A stretch of DNA of 64,000 bases. Origin: Erythrobacter oryzae (lineage in GTDB: Bacteria > Pseudomonadota > Alphaproteobacteria > Sphingomonadales > Sphingomonadaceae). Positions 16,023 to 26,248 of the stretch are shown here, piece by piece. Where the stretch lies: the NCBI RefSeq assembly GCF_030271515.1, contig NZ_JASCXI010000003.1, forward strand, positions 124,001-188,000, in the 5' to 3' direction. Below the pieces are notes generated by a model. It had not been told where the DNA came from. It made no database searches and saw only the letters and a list, made by a program, of their open reading frames with translations. Every line of letters starts with the position of its first letter. The stretch's first letter is position 1. The translations under genes were made by a program, and so were the position numbers.

Positions 16023-18232
16023 TCGCCCTCGCCCTTGGGTTCCATGCCCATCTGCCACAGGATGAAGGCGAATTCCTCCGCCGTCTCCTTGAGGCTGTTC
16101 CAGCGGCCCGATTGCCCGCCGTGGCCTGCGCCCATGTTGGTCTTGAGGAGCAGCAGATTGTCGTCGGTCTTCAGTTCGCGCAAGCGGGCGACCCACTTGG
16201 CGGGCTCCCAATAGGTCACGCGCGGGTCGTTGAGGCCGGCGGTCACCAGCAGCGGCGGGTAGGCCTTGGCGGTCACCTGATCATAGGGCGAATAGGACAG
16301 CATGTAGGCAAACGCCGCCTTGTCGGTGATCGGGTTGCCCCATTCCTGCCACTCGCCCGGGGTCAGCGGCAGCTTCTCGTTGAGCATGGTGTTCACCACG
16401 TCGACGAAGGGCACATGCGCCACCACCGCGCCATATTGCGCCGGGTCCTGATTGATGACGGCCCCCATCAGCTCGCCGCCCGCCGAGCCGCCGCTCGCAG
16501 TGACCTTGCCTTCCGCGGTGTAGCCCGCCGCGATCAGCCCGCGGCCCGCATCGACGAAATCGTCGAAGGTGTTGCGCCGCTCGAACAGCTTGCCGCCGAG
16601 ATACCAGCGCCGCCCGAGATCGTCCCCGCCCCGGATATGGGCGATGGCATAGGCGAAGCCGCGATCCACCAAGGAAAGCCGCGAGGTCGAGAAGCCCGGC
16701 GGCACGGCATAGCCGTATGCGCCATAGGCATAGAGGTGCAGCGGCCCCGGCCCCTCGATGCCAGCCTTCTTCAGGATCTCCGCCCGATCGCGCCGCATCA
16801 GCACGCTGACCGGCACCTGCGTCCCGTCACGTGCGGTGATGGTCAGCCGCTCGGAGACATATTGCGAGGGGTCATAGCCGCTGGGGATCTCCTGCGTCTT
16901 CAGGGTGGTGAGCTTGCCCGTCTTGACGTCGTAGTCATAGACCGTGCCAGGCGTCACCATCGACTGGTAGGACAGGCGCAGCACGCTCATGTCGTATTCG
17001 GGGTTGTTGGAGAGGCCCGCAGTGTAGCTCGGCTCGGGGAAGGTCACGGGGGTGATCTTCGCGGGGTCCGCATATTGGCGCAGCTGGATCTGGTCGAGGC
17101 CATTGAGGCGCCCCTCGGTGACGAAGAAGCCTTTGAACAGGTCGAAGCCGGTCAGATAGAAATCGTCCGATCCGGGGATCACCGTCTGCCAGTCCCCCGG
17201 CGCCTCCAGCTTCGCCTTGGCGAGGCGGAAGTTGATGTGGTCGTCATTGGTCCAGATCCACAGCTCGCCGTCGCGCACATCGACACCATATTCGACGCCC
17301 TTCTTGCGCGGCTTCACGAGGATCGGCGCGGCGGTCGGATCATTGGCGGGGACGAGGCGCACTTCGCTCGTCTCGTTGTCGCCGGTGGCGATGATCAGCC
17401 AGTCTTCCTGCGCGCTGAGGCCGGTGCCGACGCCGAAGGACTGGTCCTCCTCCTTGTAGAGCGTGACATCCTGCTCAACCGGCGTGCCGATGACGTGCAT
17501 CTTCGCCTCGAGCGTGCGCCATTCCTCGGTCGAGGGGCCGTAGACGATCGCAGTATCGCCCTTCACCCACACGAGATCGCCGCGCAGGTTCTCGATCACG
17601 TCGGGCAGGTGCTCGCCGGTCTGAAGGTCCTTGATGCGCGCGGTGTAGCGCTCGCCGCCGGTGGTGTCGGTGGCATAGGCAAGGAAGCGCCCGTTCTGGC
17701 TGATCGAGGCCGCGCCGAGGCGGAAATATTCCTGCCCTTCGGCAAGCGCGTTCTCGTCGATCAGCAGCTGCGCCTCACCCCCGGCAACCGGCTTGCGGTA
17801 GTGCTTGCGATACTGCGCGCCCTCTTCGAATTCGCTCCAGTAGAGGTAGTCGCCGTCCTTCTGGGGCACGGTCGAATCGTCCTCCTTGATGCGCGCGCGC
17901 ATCTCGGCGAACAGCGCCTCGGTCAGCGCCTTCTGCCCATCCATCTGCGCCTCGAAATAGGCGTTCTCGGCCTTGAGGTGATCGAGCACGTCCTTGTCGT
18001 CCACCGTCGGATAGGACTTGTCGTAGAGCCAGTCATAGGGGTCTTCGACCGTGATGCCGTGCACGGTGTAGGTGTGCGGGCGCTTGGCAGCGACGGGGGG
18101 CTTGATGTCGGTCTTCGAAGACGTTGTCACGCTGGGAGAATCCTTGGCAGTGGCCGCCGTGGCGGCGGCAAACGAAAAGGTGGTGGCGGCAAGCCCAAGC
18201 GCAAGAGCGCGCAAGCTGGTCCGGGTGATCAT
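16019..18232 (-). CDS. ptrB: Prolyl oligopeptidase family S9A peptidase (oligopeptidase B-like)
   Basis: The 737-aa protein has a signal-like N-terminus (MITRTSLRALALGLAATTF), a seven-bladed propeller and a C-terminal alpha/beta hydrolase. The nucleophile lies in ASGGSAGGELMG (~580), Asp in TAGLNDPRVTYWEP, and His in NMGAGHGGQSGRW. IRGGDDLGRRWY is diagnostic of the S9A group. It cleaves short peptides after basic residues or proline, probably in the periplasm given the leader. It is divergent from the aminopeptidase P gene across 111 bp, which must hold both promoters. Confidence 0.92.
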   Translation of the reverse strand: MITRTSLRALALGLAATTFSFAAATAATAKDSPSVTTSSKTDIKPPVAAKRPHTYTVHGITVEDPYDWLYDKSYPTVDDKDVLDHLKAENAYFEAQMDGQKALTEALFAEMRARIKEDDSTVPQKDGDYLYWSEFEEGAQYRKHYRKPVAGGEAQLLIDENALAEGQEYFRLGAASISQNGRFLAYATDTTGGERYTARIKDLQTGEHLPDVIENLRGDLVWVKGDTAIVYGPSTEEWRTLEAKMHVIGTPVEQDVTLYKEEDQSFGVGTGLSAQEDWLIIATGDNETSEVRLVPANDPTAAPILVKPRKKGVEYGVDVRDGELWIWTNDDHINFRLAKAKLEAPGDWQTVIPGSDDFYLTGFDLFKGFFVTEGRLNGLDQIQLRQYADPAKITPVTFPEPSYTAGLSNNPEYDMSVLRLSYQSMVTPGTVYDYDVKTGKLTTLKTQEIPSGYDPSQYVSERLTITARDGTQVPVSVLMRRDRAEILKKAGIEGPGPLHLYAYGAYGYAVPPGFSTSRLSLVDRGFAYAIAHIRGGDDLGRRWYLGGKLFERRNTFDDFVDAGRGLIAAGYTAEGKVTASGGSAGGELMGAVINQDPAQYGAVVAHVPFVDVVNTMLNEKLPLTPGEWQEWGNPITDKAAFAYMLSYSPYDQVTAKAYPPLLVTAGLNDPRVTYWEPAKWVARLRELKTDDNLLLLKTNMGAGHGGQSGRWNSLKETAEEFAFILWQMGMEPKGEGE

Positions 18233-18343
18233 TGGAAGCAGTCCCCGTCGGTCGGTCTGGGTGGAAAGACAAGCCCATCGGGCCTATGATGGCGGTTGTA
18301 GCGCGACATTGATGCGCGGCAAGACTCGGAAAGATCAACGCCA

Positions 18344-20152
18344 ATGCTGATGCAAACCCACGAAGCCCGCCTTGCCGCCCTGCGCGAGGAGCTGAAGCGG
18401 CGGGGATTGGACGGCTTCATCGTCCCCATCTCCGACGAGCACATGAGCGAATATGTCGGCGACTACGCCCAGCGCCTCGCGTGGCTGACGGGCTTCGGCG
18501 GCTCGGCGGGGTTTGCCGCGGTGACGCTGACCCACGCGGCGATCTTCGTCGACGGGCGCTACACCGTGCAGGTGCGCGAGCAGGTCGACGGCAACCTGTT
18601 CGAATACCGCTCCGTCCCGAAGGACACCTTGGGCGGCTGGCTGGCCGAGGTGTGCGAGAGCGGCGCGCGGATCGCCTATGATCCCTGGCTCCACACATGG
18701 GCGTGGGTCGAGGCGCTGGAGAAGAAGGTCGCGGCCAAGGGCATCGCGATGGTGCCCGCAGACAGCAACCCGGTGGACGCCGTGTGGGCCGACCGCCCCG
18801 CCCCCTCGCCCGCGATCGCCATTCCCCATGCCGACGACCTCGCGGGCCGCTCCTCGGCCGACAAGCGCGCCGCGGTCGCCGACTGGCTGGCCAAGGAGGG
18901 CCACGACGCGGTCGTGATCCCCGCGCTCGATTCGGTCGCATGGCTGCTCAACATCCGCGGGAGCGACGTGGCGCACACCCCCGTCGCGCTGTCCTATGTG
19001 ATCGCGCACAAGGACGGCAGCGCCGAGCTGTTCATCGCGCCGGAGAAGGTCACGCCCGAGCTGACCCGTCACTTGGGCAATGCGGTGACGATCCGCGACC
19101 GCGATGCGTTCGAGGGGGCGCTCGGCTCCGCCTTCGCGGGGAAGAGCGTGGCGCTCGATCCTGATTTCGCGGTAGTCGGCATCGCGCAGGCGTTGCGGGC
19201 TGGCGGGGCGCAATTCGCCTTCAAGCAGGACCCGACGATCCTCGCCAAGGCGATCAAGAACTCGGTCGAACAGCAGGGCCACCGCGACGCGCAGGCGCGC
19301 GACGGGGCGGCGGTGAGCAAGTTCCTGCGCTGGCTGGAGATCGAGGCGCCGAAGGGCGGCGTGGACGAGCTGTCCGCCGCCGCGCGGCTGCAAGCCTTCC
19401 GCGAGGAGGATGAAGGCCTGCGTGACCTCAGCTTCGACACGATCTCCGCCGCCGCCGGCCACGCCGCGCTGCCGCACTACAAGGTGGACGAGGACAGCAA
19501 CATCCCGATCCCGCCCTCTTCGATCTATCTGGTGGACTCGGGCGGGCAATATCCCGGCGGCACCACCGACATCACCCGCACCGTCTGGGTCGGCCCCGGC
19601 GAGCCCAGCGCCGAAATGCGCGACCGCAACACCCGCGTCCTCAAGGGCCACATCCAGCTCGCCCGCGCGGTGTTCCCGAAAGGGACGGCGGGCGGCCAGC
19701 TCGACGTGCTCGCGCGGCAATATCTGTGGGAGGCGGGGGTCGACTACGCCCACGGCACCGGCCACGGGGTCGGCAGCTTCCTCAGCGTCCACGAAGGCCC
19801 GCAGCGCATCGCCAAGCCGAGCGGCGGGCAGGCCGGGACGGGCACGGAACTGCACGCCGGCATGATCCTCTCGAACGAGCCGGGCTATTACAAGCAGGGC
19901 GCCTTCGGCATCCGCATCGAAAACCTCGTGCTGGTCGAAGAACGGCAGATCGAAGGCGCGGAAGGGCGGTATCTCGGCTTCGAGACGCTGACCTTCGTGC
20001 CGCTCGACCGCAAGCTGATCGAGAAGAGCCTGCTGACAACCGATGAGGTCGCGTGGGTCGATGGCTACCACGCCAAGGTCCGCGCGCTTCTCAGCCCGCG
20101 CCTGAGCGGCGAGGATCTGGCGTGGCTGGAGCGCGAGACGCAGCCGCTTTGA
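18344..20152 (+). CDS. Aminopeptidase P family M24 peptidase (long form)
   Basis: The 602-aa three-domain protein resembles eukaryote-type aminopeptidase P (XPNPEP) in length. Two creatinase-like N-terminal domains (for example RLAWLTGFGGSAGFAAVT and VAWLLNIRGSDVAHTP) precede a pita-bread domain. Metal ligands are visible as two Asp in YLVDSGGQYPGGTTDITRT (~397 and 408), His in GTGHGVGSF (~471), and Glu in SNEPGYY and IRIENLVLV. It removes an N-terminal residue ahead of proline in the cytosol. ATG 18344 is used; a second ATG three codons later is possible. Confidence 0.93.
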   Translation: MLMQTHEARLAALREELKRRGLDGFIVPISDEHMSEYVGDYAQRLAWLTGFGGSAGFAAVTLTHAAIFVDGRYTVQVREQVDGNLFEYRSVPKDTLGGWLAEVCESGARIAYDPWLHTWAWVEALEKKVAAKGIAMVPADSNPVDAVWADRPAPSPAIAIPHADDLAGRSSADKRAAVADWLAKEGHDAVVIPALDSVAWLLNIRGSDVAHTPVALSYVIAHKDGSAELFIAPEKVTPELTRHLGNAVTIRDRDAFEGALGSAFAGKSVALDPDFAVVGIAQALRAGGAQFAFKQDPTILAKAIKNSVEQQGHRDAQARDGAAVSKFLRWLEIEAPKGGVDELSAAARLQAFREEDEGLRDLSFDTISAAAGHAALPHYKVDEDSNIPIPPSSIYLVDSGGQYPGGTTDITRTVWVGPGEPSAEMRDRNTRVLKGHIQLARAVFPKGTAGGQLDVLARQYLWEAGVDYAHGTGHGVGSFLSVHEGPQRIAKPSGGQAGTGTELHAGMILSNEPGYYKQGAFGIRIENLVLVEERQIEGAEGRYLGFETLTFVPLDRKLIEKSLLTTDEVAWVDGYHAKVRALLSPRLSGEDLAWLERETQPL

Positions 20153-20187
20153 TTTAAGGCATCTCCGGCCTCGGCTCGAACGACCTC

Positions 20188-20310
20188 GGCCCGCCGATGG
20201 ACGGGCCGCAAGGGCGACCGCCCGCCCGCAGGCGCCCGTAGCGAAGCGAAGGAACAGCGCCGAGGACTGCACGCCGGAGGGCGTGCAGCACACAAGGACT
20301 CCTTGTGACC
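20188..20310. repeat. Palindromic repeat family 2, copy A
   Basis: This ~120-bp block aligns along most of its length with 41879-42000. Both start GGCCCGCC..GGACGGGCCGC, share CGCAGGCGCCCG-AGCG-AGCG-AGGAACAGCGCCGAGGA, and then have a hairpin. Here that hairpin is CTGCACGCC/GGCGTGCAG, while in the other copy it is a different but equally well-paired sequence. A last hairpin CACAAGGA/TCCTTGTG ends copy A. It occupies most of the 215-bp gap after the aminopeptidase gene. Confidence 0.7.
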
Positions 20311-20367
20311 ATCCAAATGTTCTAGTAATGTTCCAGAGCACCGAGTCGCGGTAAGGGAGGAACTCAC

Positions 20368-20772
20368 ATGATCGGCTACGTCACCCTCGGCACCAACGAC
20401 CTGCCCCGCGCGGCGGCTTTCTACGATGCGCTCGCCGCGCAGTTCGGCGTGGGGCGGATGATGGATTTCGAAACCTTCATCGCCTGGGGCGAATGGGGCG
20501 GCGCACCCGGGATTGCGGCGACGGTGCCGTTCGACGGCCAGCCCGCCACCGTGGGCAACGGGGTGATGGTCGCGCTCGAAGTGAAATCGCCCGAGCAGGT
20601 CCACGCGGTCTATGATACCGCCATCGCTCACGGCGGCACCTGCGAAGGCGCGCCGGGGCCGCGCGGCAGTGACGGCTTTTACGCGGGCTATTTCCGCGAT
20701 CCGGACGGCAACAAGCTCAACGCCTTCTGCATGGTCGCCCCCGAGACCGCACCGGTCGGCGACGGTTCGTGA
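20368..20772 (+). CDS. VOC family (glyoxalase/bleomycin-resistance-like) protein
   Basis: The 134-aa protein has two betaalphabetabetabeta modules: GYVTLGTNDLPRAAAFYDAL at the start and GYFRDPDGNKLNAFC at the end, the classic VOC signature. Members bind a divalent metal and act as lyases, dioxygenases or binding proteins; the substrate is unknown. GGGAGG precedes the ATG. Its stop overlaps the GTG of the following cupin gene. Confidence 0.88.
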   Translation: MIGYVTLGTNDLPRAAAFYDALAAQFGVGRMMDFETFIAWGEWGGAPGIAATVPFDGQPATVGNGVMVALEVKSPEQVHAVYDTAIAHGGTCEGAPGPRGSDGFYAGYFRDPDGNKLNAFCMVAPETAPVGDGS

Positions 20773-21164
20773 GCGCGCACCGTCTCTCGGAGCGCTTCAT
20801 CCACCTGGGCCTCGGCGCAAAGGCGGTGGAAGAGCCACCTTTCGCCGGGATGGAGTGGTATGCAGGTTATGGCGCGCGCCACGCGGCGGACGGCGCGGAA
20901 GGGCGGCTGGTGTCGCAATACACCTTCACCGAAAGCTGGACCTCGTGGGAGATGCACCCGGCGGGCGACGAGGTGGTGATCTGCACCCATGGCGCGATGG
21001 TGCTGGTGCAGGAATTCGGCGACGGGCGGGTGGTGACAACCCCGCTCAGCGCCGGAGAGTACGCGATCAACCCGGCGGGCGTCTGGCACACCGCCGACGT
21101 CGCCGAGAGCGCGACCGCGATCTTCATCACCGCGGGCGAAGGCACCCAGCACCGGGAGCGCTAG
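20769..21164 (+). CDS. Cupin-fold protein
   Basis: The 131-aa single-domain protein starts at GTG 20769 (GTGA overlap with the VOC gene). It shows a cupin core, SWEMHPAGDEVVICTHG, followed by PLSAGEYAINPAGVWHTADV with the second conserved His. Small cupins are sugar isomerases, dioxygenases or ligand sensors. The coupling with a VOC protein suggests a shared small-molecule substrate; nothing identifies it. Confidence 0.8.
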   Translation: MSAHRLSERFIHLGLGAKAVEEPPFAGMEWYAGYGARHAADGAEGRLVSQYTFTESWTSWEMHPAGDEVVICTHGAMVLVQEFGDGRVVTTPLSAGEYAINPAGVWHTADVAESATAIFITAGEGTQHRER

Positions 21165-21194
21165 AGCCGCGCCCGCTCCGTCCCCGCAGGGGCC

Positions 21195-21325
21195 CCCGCC
21201 AGCGGCCACGTCGCTTCTCCCCCTCCCCTCGGGGAGGGGGTCGGGGGGTGGGGGCTCCCGCCAGCGGTCACGCCCCGCGGCGTTTCAGGCCGCACCCCTC
21301 AAGCGCCCTTCCCTCGGGAAGGGGC
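21195..21325. repeat. Palindromic G/C-tract repeats between cupin and HerA-like genes
   Basis: The 170-bp gap holds a direct repeat CCCGCCAGCGGyCACG (21195-21210 and 21257-21272) and two hairpins (CCCCCTCCCC/GGGGAGGGGG at 21219-21240, and CCCTTCCC/GGGAAGGG at 21307-21323). The style matches the repeats at 35400 and 38748. Confidence 0.5.
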
Positions 21326-21334
21326 CCGCTGCCC

Positions 21335-22873
21335 TCACCGCATCAGCCCGCCGAGCAGGTTGCGCACAAACGCCGTCGCTCCCGTTTGCAGCGGGTTGGC
21401 GGCGGACTTCTTGCCGAGCACCATCGCCACAGCCATCGAGGCGAGCGAGCCGGTCGCGGCGGTCATCGCGCTCTTGCCGGCCTTTTCCCAGACCGAGGGC
21501 GTCTTGCGTTCGCGCTTGGCGACTTCCTCGACGCCCTTCTCGGCCACTTCCTGCGCCGTCGCCGCGGCATCGGCGGCCTTGGCGGCGAGCACTTCGGCGG
21601 CGCTCTCGCGGTCCACCGGCGTGTCGTACTTGCCTTCCACCGGGCTCACCGACTGGATGATCGCGCGCTCCTTCTCGCTCACCGGGCCCAGCCGCGAGCG
21701 CGGGGGCTTGATCAGCGTGCGCTCGACCACCGTCGGCGCGCCGTCTTCGTCGAGGGTCGAGACCAGCGCCTCGCCGACCTTGAGCTCGGTGATCACCGCC
21801 TCGACATCGAGCTTGGGGTTCACGCGGAAGGTTTCCGCCGCCGCCTTGATCGCGCGCTGATCGCGCGGGGTGAAGGCGCGCAGAGCGTGCTGCACGCGGT
21901 TGCCCAATTGGCCTGCGACCTCTTCGGGAATGTCGATCGGGTTCTGGGTGACGAAGAACACCCCCACGCCCTTCGAGCGGATCAGGCGGACCACCTGCTC
22001 GATCGTGTCCTGCAGCGCCTTGGGCGCGTCGTCGAACAGGAGGTGCGCCTCGTCGAAGAAGAACACCAGCTTGGGCTTCTCAGGATCGCCGACCTCGGGG
22101 AGCGCCTCAAACAGCTCGGCCAGCAGCCACAAGAGGAAGGTGGCGTAAAGCTTGGGGCTGCGCATCAGCTTGTCGGCGGCGAGCACGTTGACATAGCCGC
22201 GCCCCTGATCGTCGACCTTGAGGAAGTCGTTGATCTCGAGCGCCGGCTCGCCGAAGAAATGGTTCGCCCCCTGCGCCTCGAAGCTTAAAAGCTGGCGCTG
22301 GATCGAGCCGACCGAGGGCTTGGTGACATTGCCGTATTTGCCTGAAAGCTCGGCGGCATTCTCGTTCGCCCAGGCGAGCAGCGCGGAGAGATCCTCGAAA
22401 TCGAGCAGCAGCAGGCCGTTCTCGTCGGCATAGCGGAAGATGATCTGGAGCACGCCTTCCTGCGTCTCGTTCAGATCGAGCAGGCGCGACAGCAGCAGCG
22501 GGCCCATTTCGCTCACCGTGGTGCGGATCGGGTGGCCCTGTTCGCCATACAGATCCCAGAAGATCACCGGATTGTCGGCATAGGTGTAGTCGGTGATGCC
22601 GAGTTCCTTCGCGCGCGCCTCCAGCTTGTCGGCGTGCTTGAAGGTGGGCGAACCGGGCATGGCGATGCCCGACAGGTCGCCCTTCACGTCCGCGAGGAAG
22701 ACCGGCACGCCGGCCGCCGAGAAGCTCTCGGCGATGCCTTGCAGGGTCACGGTCTTGCCCGTCCCGGTCGCCCCCGCGATCAGCCCGTGGCGGTTCGATC
22801 GCCCGAGCAGCAGCGTCTGGCGCGAACCGTCCGCGCCGAGGCCGAGATAGATGTCGCTCGCGGTGTCGGTCAT
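21335..22873 (-). CDS. DUF853 family HerA-like ATPase (YjgR)
   Basis: The 512-aa protein has Walker A GATGTGKT (34-41), Walker [11 protein letters not shown], and [33 protein letters not shown], all typical of the DUF853/YjgR group of HerA-FtsK-like ATPases. It likely acts in the cytosol; DNA pumping is possible but unproven for this group. I chose ATG 22873 with GAGGGGCA upstream. The C-terminus has an Ala/Lys-rich helix and then [13 protein letters not shown], possibly membrane-associated. Confidence 0.88.
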   Translation of the reverse strand: MTDTASDIYLGLGADGSRQTLLLGRSNRHGLIAGATGTGKTVTLQGIAESFSAAGVPVFLADVKGDLSGIAMPGSPTFKHADKLEARAKELGITDYTYADNPVIFWDLYGEQGHPIRTTVSEMGPLLLSRLLDLNETQEGVLQIIFRYADENGLLLLDFEDLSALLAWANENAAELSGKYGNVTKPSVGSIQRQLLSFEAQGANHFFGEPALEINDFLKVDDQGRGYVNVLAADKLMRSPKLYATFLLWLLAELFEALPEVGDPEKPKLVFFFDEAHLLFDDAPKALQDTIEQVVRLIRSKGVGVFFVTQNPIDIPEEVAGQLGNRVQHALRAFTPRDQRAIKAAAETFRVNPKLDVEAVITELKVGEALVSTLDEDGAPTVVERTLIKPPRSRLGPVSEKERAIIQSVSPVEGKYDTPVDRESAAEVLAAKAADAAATAQEVAEKGVEEVAKRERKTPSVWEKAGKSAMTAATGSLASMAVAMVLGKKSAANPLQTGATAFVRNLLGGLMR

Positions 22874-22973
22874 GGCGTGCCCCTCGTCTTTGATGCTTGC
22901 GCGTGATGTGCAGGGGCGGGAGGCGGCGGTCAAGTTCTCGACAGCGGCGCACGATTGGGCCAAGGAATCGGGC

Positions 22974-24788
22974 ATGGGAGCCGCTTCGCCTTTCGTCCTG
23001 CTCGATGATGCCCGCGCCGGAGACGGCGCGGCCGACGCGCTGCTCTACGAGGCGCCGCGCGCGCTGTTCGTGGCGCACCGGGCGGCGGAGGTCGAGGCCG
23101 TGCTCGCCGCAGCCGAGGCGGCGCGGGTGGCCGAGGGCGGCTCGCTCGCAGGCTTCATCGCCTATGAGGCGGGGCTGGCGCTCGAGCCCCGGCTTGCGGC
23201 GCAGGCGGCGGCGCGCAGCGGGGCGAACGGCCCGCTGGTGTGGCTCGGCCTGTTCGACGCACCCCGCCGCATTGCCGCCGCCGACGTGCCCGCGTGGCTC
23301 GCCGACAGGGCGGAGGGCCCCGGCACGCTCTGCCCGATGGAGCCGCAGCTCTCCCCCGGCGGCTACGGCGCGGGTTTCGATGCCTTGCTAGAAGCGATCC
23401 GCGCGGGCGACATCTATCAGGCGAACCTCACCTACCCGCTCGCGGGCAGCTATCGCGGCGACCCCGTGGGGCTCTACGCCGCGCTGCGCGGCGCGGCCGC
23501 GGCGGGCTATGGCGGGCTCGTGTTCGACGGGTCGCACTGGCTCCTGAGCTTCTCGCCCGAGCTGTTCGTGGCCCTCAATGGCGCCGAGGCGAAGGTCAAG
23601 CCGATGAAAGGCACCCGCCCGCGCGCCGCCGCGCCCGATGCGGACCGCGCGGCGGCGGAAGAACTCGCCTCCTCGATCAAGGACCGCGCCGAGAACCTGA
23701 TGATCGTCGACCTGATGAGGAACGACCTCTCGCGCGTCGCCGAGGCCGGGAGCGTCCGGGTCGATGCCCCCTTTGCGGTCGAAAGCTACCCGACGGTCCA
23801 CCAGATGGTCTCCACCGTGCGCGCGCGGCTCAGCCCCGGCAAGGGTGCGATGGACCTGGTGCGGGCGCTGTTCCCCTGCGGCTCGATCACCGGGGCGCCC
23901 AAGATCCGGGCGATGGAACTGCTCACCGAGACCGAGCGCGATGCGCGCGGGGCCTATTGCGGAGTGATCGGGCGGATCGATGCCGACGGGAATGCCGCCT
24001 TCAACGTCGCGATCCGCACTTTGCGGCTGACCCCCATCGAGAACGGGCAGGGCTCTGCGGTGGTGGGCATCGGCTCGGCCATCGTCGCCGACAGCGATCC
24101 GATGGCGGAGCGCCGCGAGTGCGAGGTCAAGGCGGGCTTCCTGCGCCGCGCCGCGCCGGGGCTGGCAGCGCCGCAATGCGACCTCATCGAGACGATGCGC
24201 TTCGAGCCCGATTGCGGCATTGCCCTCCTCGAAGACCACCTCGCCCGGATGAAGGCGGGCGCCGAGGTGCTCGGCTTCGCCTTCGATCGCCATGCCTTGC
24301 GCAACCAGATCCAGGCGCTGTGCTTCGAGCTCGATGCGCCCGCGAGGGTCCGCCTGCTGGTCGCGCGCAGCGGGGCGAGCGCGCTCGAGACCGCGCCGCT
24401 CCCCGCACCGCTCGCCGAGCCGGTCAAGGTCGCCGCCCTGCCGCATCCGCTCGACCCGTCCGACTGGCGGCTGGCGCACAAGACCTCGGATCGTGGCTTC
24501 TACGAGGATGCCCTCGCCGCCGCCCGCAGCTTCGGCGCCGAGGAGGCGCTGCTGGTGCGCGCCGACGGCCTCGTTACCGAGGGCAGTTGGACCAGCGTCT
24601 TCGTGCAAGGGCCGGACGGCGTGCTCGTCACCCCGCCGCTCGGCCTCGGCCTGCTGCCGGGCGTGCTGCGCGCGAGGCTTATCGCCGAGGGCCGCGCGCG
24701 CGAGGGGGAGCTGACGCTCGATGATCTCGCAAACGGCTTCCACATCGGCAACGCCCTGCGCGGGCTTATGAAAGCGGTGCTCGCATGA
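22974..24788 (+). CDS. pabBC: Fused aminodeoxychorismate synthase component I and lyase (PabB-PabC)
   Basis: The 604-aa bifunctional enzyme makes 4-aminobenzoate for folate. Residues 1-~395 are PabB, with [36 protein letters not shown] and [15 protein letters not shown] of the chorismate-binding fold. Residues ~403-604 are a class IV aminotransferase-type lyase, starting [12 protein letters not shown], with the PLP lysine probably in [13 protein letters not shown]. The ATG at 22974 gives the shortest sensible PabB. Its stop overlaps the rluA start (ATGA). The glutamine amidotransferase PabA is not in the window. Confidence 0.92.
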   Translation: MGAASPFVLLDDARAGDGAADALLYEAPRALFVAHRAAEVEAVLAAAEAARVAEGGSLAGFIAYEAGLALEPRLAAQAAARSGANGPLVWLGLFDAPRRIAAADVPAWLADRAEGPGTLCPMEPQLSPGGYGAGFDALLEAIRAGDIYQANLTYPLAGSYRGDPVGLYAALRGAAAAGYGGLVFDGSHWLLSFSPELFVALNGAEAKVKPMKGTRPRAAAPDADRAAAEELASSIKDRAENLMIVDLMRNDLSRVAEAGSVRVDAPFAVESYPTVHQMVSTVRARLSPGKGAMDLVRALFPCGSITGAPKIRAMELLTETERDARGAYCGVIGRIDADGNAAFNVAIRTLRLTPIENGQGSAVVGIGSAIVADSDPMAERRECEVKAGFLRRAAPGLAAPQCDLIETMRFEPDCGIALLEDHLARMKAGAEVLGFAFDRHALRNQIQALCFELDAPARVRLLVARSGASALETAPLPAPLAEPVKVAALPHPLDPSDWRLAHKTSDRGFYEDALAAARSFGAEEALLVRADGLVTEGSWTSVFVQGPDGVLVTPPLGLGLLPGVLRARLIAEGRAREGELTLDDLANGFHIGNALRGLMKAVLA

Positions 24789-25444
24789 CCTTGCCGATCC
24801 TCTACGAAGACGGCGAGGCGCTGGTGATCGACAAGCCCTCAGGGGTGGCGGTCGACCGGCCGCGGAAGGGCGGCATCTGCCTCGAGGATCATCTCGAGCG
24901 GCTGAAGCTCGGCTTCCAGCGCGCGCCGGTGGCGGTGCACCGGCTCGATACCGACACCTCGGGGTGCCTGCTGCTGGCGAGGAACCCCAAGGCGCTCGCC
25001 CGCTTCAACCGCGCTTTTGAAGAACGGCTGGTGGGCAAGACCTATCTTGCGATTCTGGCGGGCCATCCCGTGGGCACCGAGGGCACGATCGAACTCTCGC
25101 TGATGAAGATCAGCTCGGCCGAGAAGGGCTGGCGGATGATCGCGGCGAAGAAGGGCAAGCCTGCGGTCTCGCACTGGGAGCTGGTAGAGACGCTCGGCCC
25201 CCACAGCCTGATCCGCTTCCGCCCCGAAACCGGGCGCACGCACCAGTTGCGGGTGCACGCATTGAAGGGCCTCGGCGCACCCCTGCTGGGCGACCCGGTC
25301 TATGGCGCGGGCAATGCGGGCGCGGCCAAGCGCACGATGCTCCATGCCGAGAGCCTCTCGGTCACCCGCCCCGGCAAAACGCCCATTGAGGCGCGCGCGC
25401 CGCTGCCCGCAGATTTCCTCGCGTTCGGGGCGAAGGATGGATGA
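24785..25444 (+). CDS. RluA-family RNA pseudouridine synthase
   Basis: The 219-aa catalytic-domain-only member has the signature HRLDTDTSG, with catalytic Asp55, then LARNPKALARFNRAFEE and RPETGRTHQLRVHAL. It lacks an N-terminal S4 domain, like TruC/RluA-type tRNA or rRNA modifiers. The RNA target is not deducible. It is second in the operon pabBC-rluA-arfB, with a 4-bp overlap before it and an 8-bp overlap after it. Confidence 0.9.
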   Translation: MTLPILYEDGEALVIDKPSGVAVDRPRKGGICLEDHLERLKLGFQRAPVAVHRLDTDTSGCLLLARNPKALARFNRAFEERLVGKTYLAILAGHPVGTEGTIELSLMKISSAEKGWRMIAAKKGKPAVSHWELVETLGPHSLIRFRPETGRTHQLRVHALKGLGAPLLGDPVYGAGNAGAAKRTMLHAESLSVTRPGKTPIEARAPLPADFLAFGAKDG

Positions 25445-25862
25445 CGGCGAAGAGCCCCTTGCGGCGCGCGCCATAAGGCTGGCCAGCGAGAGCTTCCTCG
25501 CAGGCTCGGGCCCCGGCGGGCAGAATGCCAACAAGGTCGCGACCGAGGTCGAGCTCAGGGTCAATATCTACGCCCTGCGCCTCTCCCCGCCGGTCTTCGC
25601 GCGGCTGCGGAAGCTCGCGGGCGCGAAGCTGGCGGGGAACGGAGATCTCATCGTCACCTCCAAGGCCCACCGCACGCAGGACGCCAATCGCCAGGACGCC
25701 CGCGCCAAGCTCGCCGCGCTGATCGAGGAAGCGCTGGTCGAACCCAAGCGCCGCGCCAAGACCCGGGTGAACCGCGTCGGCAAGACCGAGCGGCTGAAGG
25801 TCAAGAAGGTGCGCGGCGCGGTGAAGGTCAACCGCGGCAAGCCCCGCGCGTCGGACTGGTGA
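25437..25862 (+). CDS. arfB: Alternative ribosome-rescue factor ArfB (YaeJ)
   Basis: The 141-aa protein carries the peptidyl-tRNA hydrolysis motif in SGPGGQNANKV (GGQ at 27-29) and a basic C-terminal tail with many Lys and Arg (KRRAKTRVNRVGKTERLKVK) that enters the empty mRNA channel. It releases peptides from ribosomes stalled without a stop codon. The ATG lies 8 bp inside rluA. A stem-loop terminator closes the operon 47 bp later. Confidence 0.92.
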   Translation: MDDGEEPLAARAIRLASESFLAGSGPGGQNANKVATEVELRVNIYALRLSPPVFARLRKLAGAKLAGNGDLIVTSKAHRTQDANRQDARAKLAALIEEALVEPKRRAKTRVNRVGKTERLKVKKVRGAVKVNRGKPRASDW

Positions 25863-25909
25863 GCCTTATTGACTTTTGCCCGTGAATCGGCGAATGGCGC
25901 GCCCGTGTG

Positions 25910-25952
25910 GCGGTGTGCCGGGCCTTCCGGGCGCGCCGCTATTTGCTTTTTA
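25910..25952 (+). terminator. Rho-independent terminator of pabBC-rluA-arfB
   Basis: A 10-bp stem with two G-T wobbles (GCGGTGTGCC at 25910-25919 with GGCGCGCCGC at 25930-25939) is followed by TATTTGCTTTTTA. Confidence 0.75.
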
Positions 25953-26001
25953 GCCCTGCGGACAGCACTCGCCGGGCCGACCCAGTTGACAGGAAACCGC
26001 C

Positions 26002-26169
26002 ATGGCGAAGCCCACCACCGTCAAGATCCGCCTCGTCTCGAGCGAGGGCACCGGCTTCTTCTACGTGACCAAGAAGAACCCGCGCAACATCACCGAGAAG
26101 ATGAGCTTCCGCAAGTACGATCCGGTCGCGCGCAAGCATGTCGAATTCAAGGAAGCCAAGATCAAGTAA
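26002..26169 (+). CDS. rpmG: 50S ribosomal protein L33
   Basis: The 55-aa protein [20 protein letters not shown]... is an unmistakable L33, with [18 protein letters not shown] and the C-terminal EAKIK. It lacks the Cys pairs of zinc-binding L33 and is therefore the zinc-free form. CAGGAAA precedes the ATG. It stands alone between two unrelated genes. Confidence 0.98.
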   Translation: MAKPTTVKIRLVSSEGTGFFYVTKKNPRNITEKMSFRKYDPVARKHVEFKEAKIK

Positions 26170-26248
26170 GGTCTGGCCGCGCCGCCTGTACGGCTGGCGG
26201 CGCGATAATTCATCGACAGTTCAAGCCTTGCGACCTAGGCGCAGTGGC

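Noticed and set aside
20160..20340. Possible protein encoded by the repeat (frames reading LFLR-A-GACG-LAARP)
   Set aside because: The same peptide-like string appears in both family 2 repeat copies on the minus strand only because the DNA is repeated; it has no start or ribosome-binding site.
24785..25862. Possible fusion of the pseudouridine synthase and ArfB
   Set aside because: Frames differ and the genes overlap by 8 bp with separate start and stop codons.
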